This document shows, piece after piece, positions 55,076 to 64,000 of a stretch of 64,000 nt of DNA (its first letter is position 1; each line of letters opens with the position of its first letter). A program made the position numbers and the translations under genes. The stretch comes from Halicephalobus mephisto (lineage: Eukaryota > Nematoda > Chromadorea > Rhabditida > Panagrolaimidae). The stretch spans positions 1 through 64,000 of the forward strand of contig SWDT01000057.1 of assembly GCA_009193035.1 (NCBI GenBank), read 5' to 3'. The notes under the pieces are model-generated. The model saw only the letters and a program-made list of their open reading frames with translations, made no database searches and was not told the origin of the DNA.

Positions 55076-58000
55076 ATGGGCTTCCTCCGAGTTGTGTCCT
55101 ATGACCAGTTGGCTTCAGTGTTCCTACTATCAGCTGCAATCTTATATAACTTCCCAGTCGGTGGATTCATCGGATTAATAATAGCCGGATATATTGCCTA
55201 CTACCATGGAGACTTTATTTACAGGTCATATTTGACTTTGAACAGGGACCTCAGCGGTCTGGCTCTTCTACTACGGGTAAAATTCGATCTCAGTAGACGA
55301 CTGAGCGAAAACAGAGGGATTCATGAATTATTCCTCCAAATCGTCAAGAAAAATCCCGGGAAAACCGCCATCATAGACGTCCATTCAGGTCGATCTTTGA
55401 CCTTCAGCGAGTTTAACGAACTAAGTAACAGATTTGCGAATTACTTCAAGGTTAGTATTACATCGCGGATGATAGGGAAGAGCTGTCCTAGGCATTTGTC
55501 TAAGTCTAACAATTTCACTATAATGGGTATATGAAGTTCCACCCAATAGGGCTTTTTCAAAAACGAAATGTTTATCTTTTAGCACTCTTGTAGCTAAACA
55601 CTTTCTCATTCACTTTAATATTAAATTTTACACAAAACTTCAGTTCTAACGAAATACCGAAGTTTACTTGACGTTCATTAAAAATTGAACGTTTCCGAAT
55701 TAAGGAGTAGAACCCCAAAGCTGTTAATTTAATTTGTTTTTAATCCGTTGGATTTAGAGCACAAGTGTCTGGGTCACAAACGTCCTATCACGAGGGAGAT
55801 ATTAAAACTGTTTAATATATCAACAACAACAATACAATAACAGTGGTTATAATGCAACTGACAGGTTTTTTCGAGTACAGTAATACAAAACTTTTCATTT
55901 TGAGACCGCGAAAAAAATAGAGGAAACATTAGGGGGATTTAATATATCGATAAAAAATAATATGAAAACAAAAAACTGATTAACAAATACGACCTTTTAT
56001 TTCGGGGCCGCATGAAAAACAGATAGATGGTAGAATTCTTCAATATATTAATAATAAAACGTAAAAATAAAAAAGTAAAATAATAAAATAATATAGAAAA
56101 AAGTAAGAAATAGCGACGAAAATAACGAACACGCAGCTGCTCCAAGCTACAGTACCCCAACAATTAATACGCAGGGCTTTTCGTGCCGAGAACACACTTT
56201 TCGATTTAGCTTCTTCTTAGTAAGGTGCTTATCCTAAATTTCCACATATTCTTCCATATCTGTTGGATTTAGTTCCAATTTTTTTATTTTTTTTTATTTT
56301 TTTGTTTTAGAAAGAGGGATTCAAGCGTGGCGACGTCATAGCGTTGTTCATGGAGAATAGCATCGAATTCGTTTTGGCGAAAATCGGAGTTGTGACGGCT
56401 TGGATAAACTCCAACCTCAAAATGGAACCCTTAGCTCATTGTGTCTTGACTTCTGAAGCCAAGGCGATAATTACATCTTCAACTTTGTCCACTGGTTTGG
56501 TTTTATTTTTAAATTTTTTTATTTTTATTTTTAGTTTTGGGTTCCACTCACAAATCTGGACATTTCAAAAACGCAATTTTCAAAGTATTTTCCTACGGAA
56601 AACCTCAAACAGAAAATCTATCTTTTATTGATTTGTCGGAGGCGATTAATGGATCGGATGATCTGAAACAAGAACCTCAAAGAGATCCAGAAATCGATTT
56701 CAAAAGCATTCTTTGTTTTATCTACACCAGTGGCACTACAGGTCTCCCGAAAGCCGCTGTCATGAAGCATTTCAGATACTATTCTATGGTTATGGGATCG
56801 GCCAAATCCTTCGGGATCTACTCCACCGACAGGATTTACATCTCGATGCCGCTTTATCACACTTCCGCCGGGATCATCGGGGTCGGACAGATGCTTCTGA
56901 CCGGCTGTTCTTGTGCTGTTAGACAGAAATTTTCAGCGAGCAATTTCTGGAAGGATTGTGTGAAATTCGACTGCACTGCGAGTCAGTACATCGGGGAGAT
57001 CTGTCGGTATCTGCTTGCCCAGCCGACGTGTGCGGAGGAGAGAACCCACAAGATGAGGCTGATGTATGGTAATGGTCTTAGGGAAGAAATTTGGCAGAAT
57101 TTTGTCGATAGATTCCGGGTCAGAGTCGGGGAACTCTACGGGTCCACGGAAGGCACCTCTAATTTGGTCAACATCGACGGCAAAGTGGGGGCTTGTGGGT
57201 TTCTGCCTATATCTCCTTTGACGTCGAAAATGCATCCAGTTAGACTTGTCAAAATCGACGAAGCCACCGGGGAAGTCATCAGAAGGAAGGACGGCCTCTG
57301 TATCCCCTGCCGGCCCGGCGAGACCGGGGCCATGGTCTCCACAATCCGCAAAAACAACCCATTATTGATTTTCGAAGGATATTTGAACGAAAAAGAAACA
57401 AACAAAAAAGTTATTTCTGATGTTTTCCGTCCAGGAGACAGGGCGTTCTTGACGGGAGACATCCTCCACTGGGACAGACTGGGCTACGTCTACTTCAAGG
57501 ACCGTACCGGAGACACCTTCAGATGGAAGGGCGAAAACGTGAGCACCACCGAAGTCGAGGCCGTTCTGATGCCCATGAAGACCATCGCCGACGTTACAGT
57601 ATACGGAGTCCAGATCCCAAGTAAACAGATCCACAGTAATTTTCTTTGTTAATTTCGAAATTTTCCAGATTCCGAAGGAAGAGCCGGGATGGCGGCAATT
57701 GTCAAATCCCCTCATGCCAGTGACGACAATACGGTAATTTTCATTTTTCGATTATTGTAAAGTATATCGTCCAAAGCATTTGGTTCCTAATTTCGTAACA
57801 TTTACTTTTTAAATTAAAAAATTTACTTTTTTTTAAATTTAAAAAAAATTTCGAAATCTAAAAAGACCAAATGCCTCAGGGGATTGGCTATTTTTAATTT
57901 TTTTAGCTTAAATTTTTAATTTTTGAAATGGCTTGAAATAACAATCAAAAATTAAAAAGAATAATTTAAAAAGTATGAAATTAACATTATGAAAACGATG

Positions 58001-58804
58001 TTGAGGTCTATAAAGTGATCGACGTCAAAGTCAAATCTAATTTAGCTCAATGATTGAATGACCCGATCTGCCTGAATGTTGCAAGCAGCTTGCAGATTTT
58101 GATTTCGAAATTTCCATATATGTAAATGTAAAAAAGTCGATCGAGCTGCCTGAATGTTGCGGGCAATATGCGGCTTTTACTTTAACGTCGATTTAGTTGC
58201 GAAAATTTTGCGAGCAACCTGCAGATTTCATTTCGATTTAGTTGCGAAAACGTTGCGAGCAACCTGCAGATTTCATTTTGATTTAGTTGCGAAAACATTG
58301 CGAGTAACCTGCAGATTTTATTTTGATTTTGACTTTAATATCAATTTAGTTGCGAAAATTTTGCGAGCAACCTGCGAATTTTACTTTGATGTTGATTTTT
58401 TTATAAATTTTAGCATTGATTTAAGAAAATTCGAAATTATTCTGAATTGAATAAAAAAATTTTCAAAGAACAATTGATCTAGATTTTTTTTGATTACGTA
58501 ATATTTTTTTAGGAATTTTTGCAAGAGGTCGGGATCAAAGTTTCGACCTGTCTCGCCCCTTACGCAATCCCGGTATTTGTCCGGATCACGAAAAATTTGG
58601 ACAAAACAGGTAAACTTCCTTCTGCAAACATTTCTAAAAAAATTTTTAGGAACATTCAAATTGGTCAAAACTCATTTTCAAAGGACCTCTTACAACACGA
58701 CTGACCCGGTTTTCTTCTGGAATCCCGGAACGAAAAAATATCTGCCATTAACAGAGGACCAGTGCCGCAGGCTGGAGGCGGGAGAAGACATATCACGTCT
58801 TTAA
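55076..58804 (+). CDS. acs-22: Long-chain fatty acid transport protein / very-long-chain acyl-CoA synthetase
   Basis: Six exons, 55076-55450, 56311-56494, 56535-57620, 57669-57733, 58513-58609, 58650-58804, join in frame to 653 aa, matching the FATP/SLC27 family length. The N terminus has a membrane segment (LASVFLLSAAILYNFPVGG). The AMP-binding motif is YTSGTTGLPKAA (about residue 240). FATP hallmarks are QYIGEICRYLL, GNGLR, the ATE-type motif YGSTEG, YLTGD-type FLTGD and DRTGDTFRWKGENVSTTEVE. The C terminus has GRAGMAA and TFKLVKTHFQ. The enzyme activates fatty acids to CoA thioesters at membranes; worm ACS-20 and ACS-22 are the FATP4-like members, so the symbol is tentative. The first intron carries a dispersed repeat, and a minisatellite fills the intron before exon 5. 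Confidence 0.93.
55790..56240 (+). repeat. Dispersed repeat in acyl-CoA synthetase intron 1
   Basis: A diverged copy of the 35320-35905 segment, sharing the ordered phrases CAGCTGCTCCAAGCTACAGT, AATACGCAGGGCTTTTCGTG and a final CTTATCCTAAATTT. Confidence 0.55.
57985..58400 (+). repeat. Minisatellite with core TTGCGAGCAACCTGCAGA
   Basis: Four or more units of about 42-75 bp contain TTGCGAGCAACCTGCAGA then TTTCATTTTGATTTAGTTGC. Orientation is opposite to the 25250-25925 array. It lies between exons 4 and 5 of the acyl-CoA synthetase. Confidence 0.75.
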
Positions 58805-58849
58805 TTTTTCTAAATTTCCTCAGGGAAGTCACTACTCTAGGTACCCTCC

Positions 58850-59060
58850 TGAAATGACCCATATATCAAATTTAAAATTCTAAAAATTAAAAATAAATAA
58901 ATTTTTAAATTACCGTATTCTGAATACCTTTTCCGAAATGACCCATATATAAAATTTAAAATTCTAAAAATTAAAAATAAATAAATTTCTAAATTACCGT
59001 ATTCTGAATACCTTTTCCGAAATGACCGATATATCAAATTTAAAATTCTAAAAATTAAAA
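58850..59060 (+). repeat. Tandem repeat of about 80 bp, three units
   Basis: Each unit has GAAATGACCCATATATAAAA, TTTAAAATTCTAAAAATTAA and TACCGTATTCTGAATACCTT. It lies just past the acyl-CoA synthetase stop. Confidence 0.75.
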
Positions 59061-60961
59061 AATAATTAATTTTGAAACTCCTTCAAGAAACCCCCTACTC
59101 TGAATACCTTTTCTGAAATCATCTATTTGGTTTCACACCTACATCCCCTGGGGCTATTTAACGTAAATCTTGGAATTTCTTATTTTTATGATTTTTTCCT
59201 AAAAAACAGCTATTAATGATGAACATTAGATTCTAAATCTGCATCCCATCCCCTGAGGGCATTTAGGACAAATTGTTTCGAATTAAAAAAATATTTAACA
59301 AATTTTCGATTTTAAATTTGCATCTTGTGTTTCATCGCCTGAGGGTATTTGGAGTAAACTGACTTCCTTCATAATTTTCGAATTTAAAATCTGATTCTAG
59401 TTGCGATTTTTTAAATTTTTTACAAAAATTATTTTATTTTTTTCAAAATTGTCGTCCAGAGTACTGTATCGTCAAAATCAGAACTCCAGGTGGAGGTTGA
59501 AATTCTAATTTTCCGTGTTAAGACTCGATTCATAATTCATTGTGATTCGAAAAATCCAGATGTCCAATTTTATCAACTTAAATGAAAAAAATACTCTACA
59601 GTAAGAAAAATTCATGTTTTTTAAAACGAAAAACCCAAATTTCGATTTTGAACTTTGAGTCCCGACTTTAATGATACTGTAACTCTCGAGTACTGTATTG
59701 TAGAAGTTAGAACTCAGGATTCGAAGTCGAATTTTGGACTTTTCGTGTTGGGACACAGCTTCTGAATCATGTTCGAATTTGAAAAATCTGGCCAAATTCC
59801 AATTATTAATTTACATAAAGCAGGTTTTTCAAACAAAAAAAATTCATGTTTTTTAAAACGAAAATTTAAAATTTCGACCTCGAACCCTGAGTTTTGATTT
59901 CGATGATACGAAACACCGAATTTTTAGGGCGGAGTCGACGACTCGGCCGATTTTATAAAATCCAATTTTTCGTTTTTGTTCATTACTGCCAATTTTCCCT
60001 CTATTACTGTATTCATAGAGCAAAATTTTCCGCGGGTTTTGTTTTTAAATATTTTTTTTGTTTAATTAAAAAATAAAATTTTTATCGTTAATTCGGCTGA
60101 CCTTGAAAAAACTTAAATTTTTGTTTTTTGCACTGATGCAATTCGTAGTTTAGTTTCGTAATGTTAAATTTGGGATTTTTCAAATTCCAATCAACTCAAA
60201 AAATATGGTCCCGGAATGGAAAATCCTGAAAATCAATTGGTATACTGTAGGTCCAGCGAGCGCCGAATTTTGTTTTTTGTTGATTGTTTTTATTTTTTTA
60301 AATTTTTTTTGTTTTTGTATTTTTTATTTTTTATTACTTTTTGCGTGTTGTTGATATATTAATTCTTCTAAACATCTTCCTACTTTCTATGCGGTTTTGA
60401 AGCGGAAAACTCTGGATATCAATTGGTTCGAAAAATTTCAAATTTTATTTTTTGTTGGTTGTTTTATTACTTTTTGCGTGTTGTTGATATATTAAATTCT
60501 CTTGTTATTTTCCTACCGTTCATGCACTCCTGAAGTGAAGAACCTTGGGTATCAATCATTTGGAAAATACCATTTTTGTTATTTTTTATTTTTACATGTT
60601 TTTCATATATGAAGTTTTTCAATATCTTGTTTTTTGGAACGAAGAATCGTAGGTTTGAATCAGCTGGAAGAACGCCAAGTGGTAGTCTCGTTATTTTTAA
60701 GACTATCATTTTTGTTTCCGCGTGTTATTGTTCTAGTTTTCATGTGCTGTTTTTATTTAAACGGTTCTGAGATCGTCCTATCTTTCGCATAGTTCCATAG
60801 CAGAGAACCTTGCATATCGATCAACTGGTGTATTGCGGTTAAAATAGCTGAGCATTATTCGTGTCGTCAATTTTCTGTACTTGTCGTTGCTGATATGTTA
60901 AAATTTTAACATTTTTCCATCTTTCACGTGGATTTCACGATAGTTTTTTTTATTTTTTCAG
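59061..60961. other. Intergenic region with dispersed repeat pieces
   Basis: No gene seen. Recurring phrases include CCTGAGGGCATTT near 59260 and 59340, the hairpin half TTTTCGTGTTGGGACAC near 59740, and the repeat ACTTTTTGCGTGTTGTTGAT at 60340 and 60470. The 3' end is the upstream region of the next gene and ends in a strong acceptor. Confidence 0.45.
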
Positions 60962-63237
60962 ATGAGTTGTAAAACAGGAAACTGTGATAAAGGCCCGGGA
61001 TATGCCTCCCCGGCTGAGGCTATCCGAGGACCTAGGGAGAAGGTTTTGTTCGTAGCCGCTCCTTGTGCCAGACCTGAGGAAGGACCTGATGCTTTGGTCA
61101 TTGTTGACGTCGATCCGGATAGCAGTACTTATGGAAAAGTTCTGAGTACAGTGTTATTCCCGAACAAGGGCGATGAAGTCCATCACATGGGTTGGAATGC
61201 CTGCTCCAGCTGTTATGGATGCAAAAGCGTCAAACGATCCCATTTGGTTCTTCCTTGTTTAAATTCTTCCAGGATCTATATTATCAACGTTCTCGACGTC
61301 AAAGCTCCGAAAATCGAAAAAATCATAGAAAAAGAAGATTTGGAGAAATTCGATGTCAGCTTCCCTCACACTGCTCACTGTTTAGCCAGCGGCGAGATTA
61401 TGGTCAGCACTTTGGGGGACTCAGAAGGAAAAAATAAATGTAAAAGTTTTTCTATATGGATAATTTGGGAAGTATTAGTTGTGATTTCGGTCGTTAGAAA
61501 GTAGTAGAAAAGTCTGCAGATTGATGAAAGACTTGAGAGGATTTGCAGATTAATTTATCAGACAATTTTGCATACTGTAGGATTCGGAAGTTATGACAGA
61601 ATTCAAAGTTGTCCAAATTATTAAATTTTATACTTTGAATTTCCCGACATAACTTCTGAATTCTGCAGTATGCAAAATTTTCTGGTAAATTAACCTGCAA
61701 ATCTCCTCAAAAGTCTTCTGTCAATCTATAATACTTTTATACTACTTTTTAACGACCTAAATTACAACTAATAGTTCTGAAATTACGGACTATGCTGTAT
61801 TTTTGATCAATTAAACCTTTTAGGCGATTTTTTGCTTATCAATAGCACCACTTTTGAGCCCGTCGGCACATGGACAGATAAGGACAAAAGTTCAAAAGAA
61901 CTCCCTCAGTTTGGCTATGATTTTTGGTACCAACCTTATCATAATGTCATGATCAGCACTGAATGGGGAACGCCAAACAAAATCAAACAAGGTTTCGATC
62001 CGGCAGATGTGACGAAAGGTGACTAATTATGAAGTTTCTACTTTATCAAAGTCAAAAACCAAAATTAAAAATTAAAATGTGGAATTTGAAATTTCTGCGC
62101 TAAGATGTAATTGTTGAAATTTGGACTTTTCTTGTTGAGACCATTTTTGAAGTTTAAGTTTTTCGTTTTAAGGTATAACTTTTAAAATTTGAAGTTTTCA
62201 TGCTAGGACATAACTTAAAATTTGAAGTTTTCGTGCTAGGATGTAATTTTTAAAATATAACCTTTGCGTTAGAACACAACTTGCAAGTCGTAATTTTACG
62301 CAAAAGTTGAAATGTTTTAATCATCGATTTAGGTAATTTTGAAATATGAAAATCCGTAAACGTCTTATGACAAAAAGTAAAGTTTTACTTCGAACTTTGA
62401 TTCTTTTGATAGAATGGGAACTGTTTAAATATTTTCGTATTTTCAGGATATTATGGAAACAAAATTCATGTTTACGATTGGACAAGTCGAGAACATAAAC
62501 AAACTTTGACTTTTGAAGGAAACGAGGGATGGATGCCTCTGGAAGTCCGATTCAAACATGACCCAAAGGACAAGAATGCGTTTATTGGGACGGCTCTTGG
62601 GTCCGGTATTTACCATGTTTATAAAGAATCTGAAAATGATTCGGAAATGAAATACAGATTGGCTGTATCTATTCCTTCGAAGGAAGTATCGAATTGGGCT
62701 CTCCCGTCGATGCCGGGGTTGGTGACTGACATCGTTATTTCTATGGATGATAATTTTTTGTTTCTTTCTTGCTGGCTTCATGGGGATGTCAGGATGTACG
62801 ATATCAGGGATCCTTTCAACATCACTTTGGTTGGACAATGTTTCATCGGTGGTAGTATCCATAATGAATCGGGCGTTACAGTAACCAAAGACGAAGAACT
62901 GGAAAAACAACCGGAAGCTGTCTACTTGAAAGGGAGGAAAATCGAAGGAGGACCTCAGATGCTTCAATTGAGTCTTGACGGGAAAAGACTGTATGTGACG
63001 ACTTCTCTATACCGTATCTGGGACGAAAGTTTCTATCCGAAATTGGCCGAAAACGGAGGAGTCTTGATCCAGGTGGACGTGGACAACGACCTAAGTCAAC
63101 CGTCGTCGAACAGATTAAATTTAAACAAAAATTTCCTCGTTGATTTCAGTAATCTTCTAGGGAACAATATACCGTATCTAGCACATGAAATTAGGTATCC
63201 TGGAGGCGATTGTACTTCGGATATTTGGATTTCGTAA
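60962..63237 (+). CDS. semo-1: Methanethiol oxidase (selenium-binding protein 1 family)
   Basis: Exons 60962-61439, 61824-62018 and 62447-63237 join in frame to 487 aa, about the length of human SELENBP1. Matching blocks run end to end: GPGYASPAEAIRGPRE, DEVHHMGWNACSSCYG, FPHTAHCLASGEIMVSTLGD, GYDFWYQPYHNVMISTEW, WLHGDVRMYDI, GGPQMLQLSLDGKRLYVTTS and RYPGGDCTSDIWIS. The Cys pair in CSSC, which is important in this family, is kept, as are the conserved His residues that could bind metal. The enzyme oxidises methanethiol to formaldehyde, H2O2 and H2S. TTTTTTCAG directly before the ATG suggests trans-splicing. Confidence 0.95.
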
Positions 63238-64000
63238 TTTTATTCGGAATTAAGGCACATATTATATTGTAAAAAAATTAATTAACTCTGTCGTAATTTT
63301 TGAATTTCGGTTTTTAAATAAATATGAAAGCGGCACAAATTACAGAAAAGCAAATTTTCGCTTTTCGATAAGTGATGGCTTGGAAAATTGTCGGAAATTT
63401 ACAGTATGACAAAGTTTAGGATTACAGTATGATTTCTAAAATTTTAAAATCACTGATTGCATACTCTACAGTAATAAAAGAGTACTGTAGATTATTCAAG
63501 TCCTCTTAACAACATCTACAGCGTAAGTTACTAGGAACTACAGTGTACCGTATGCTTCGAAAAATGGCGCGAAATTTAAATTTTTTCGGAAAAACTTAAA
63601 AATCAAATAATTTGAATTCTGTTGTGAACATTATTGAGATTTTGAATCCCGAAATATTACTGTATACCGTGTACCGTATGCTCCAGAAAAGGGCGCGAAA
63701 TTTAAATTTCTTCGAAAAAATTCAAATTTCGCGCCATAATTTCGAAGCATACTGTATACAGTAATCCCTGGTAATTTAAGTTTGATGAAATTTTCTGGAG
63801 CAGATTTTGACTACTGTATAATGAACTACTGTATACTGTACCCTGAAAGTCGAATCATACTGTAATTTCCGACATTGTACAGTAATCGGTCAAGGTGTTT
63901 TGTGATTTGGCCATTGGCTAGATGTCAGTGTTGAGGGGCATTGGTGGTGCTGTGTCGTAATGCTAAAAATCGAAAATAAATTTTTTTTAAATTTTAAATT
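63238..64000. other. 3' flank with ACTGTA-rich inverted repeats
   Basis: It begins with the AATAAA-type signal of the methanethiol oxidase gene near 63317. It is dense in TACTGTA/TACAGTA and contains the palindromic unit listed next. No gene. Confidence 0.5.
63672..63770. repeat. Palindrome with GGCGCGAAATTT arms
   Basis: GGCGCGAAATTTAAATTT is followed after about 14 nt by AAATTTCGCGCC, and the outer flanks ACCGTATGCTCC and CGAAGCATACTGT are also complementary. A half copy (GTACCGTATGCTTCGAAAA, GGCGCGAAATTTAAATTT) precedes it at 63545-63585. Confidence 0.75.

Noticed and set aside
56618..57715. Several minus-strand open frames opposite the acyl-CoA synthetase
   Set aside because: They are shadows of the strongly coding forward frame.
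62443..62967. A 174-codon minus-strand frame opposite the methanethiol oxidase
   Set aside because: It mirrors the conserved forward exon and has no recognisable domain.

Overview
This is AT-rich eukaryotic DNA with spliced genes (GT-AG introns, acceptors of the TTTTCAG type, several introns of 41-48 bp), 3' acceptor-like sequences directly before start codons (trans-splice-like) and protein families arranged as in nematodes. The closest matches I can recognise are to Caenorhabditis-type proteins, so I infer a rhabditid nematode autosomal or accessory-rich contig. No bacterial, plasmid or viral genome is visible.

Layout. 1-9.5 kb: no intact gene that I recognise; a divergent 5S rRNA-like gene (2456-2575) and three decayed copies of one unrecognised protein family in mixed orientation. 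9.6-12.1 kb: an Hsp70-type ATPase-domain gene with a 3'-end duplicate fragment. 12.9-19.2 kb: transposable elements (a ~790 bp inverted-repeat element, a deleted Tc1/mariner copy, a tRNA-like remnant), then a two-exon nuclear receptor gene that has a DNA-binding domain but no ligand-binding domain. 20.1-30.7 kb: a complete 16-exon P-glycoprotein (1297 aa by my splice model). 31.5 kb: a small secreted or GPI-anchored Gly/Ser/Thr-repeat protein. 33.7-45.2 kb, minus strand: a complete 9-exon cGMP-dependent protein kinase (664 aa) with a decayed second cyclic-nucleotide site. 47.5-52.4 kb: piggyBac, mariner and LTR remnants around a ubiquitin C-terminal-hydrolase-like gene and a head-to-head ISY1 fragment. 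53.3-54.9 kb, minus: an unrecognised basic protein. 55.1-58.8 kb: a FATP-type acyl-CoA synthetase. 61.0-63.2 kb: a methanethiol oxidase (selenium-binding protein family).

How they fit together: the genes do not form an operon. The NR1J-like receptor and the P-glycoprotein lie head-to-tail 0.9 kb apart, and in worms NR1J receptors are linked to xenobiotic and sterol responses, so a functional link is possible but only inferred. Introns and intergenic gaps are filled with tandem arrays and dispersed repeats, the most notable being a ~37-nt hairpin motif whose stem varies in a compensatory way between copies.
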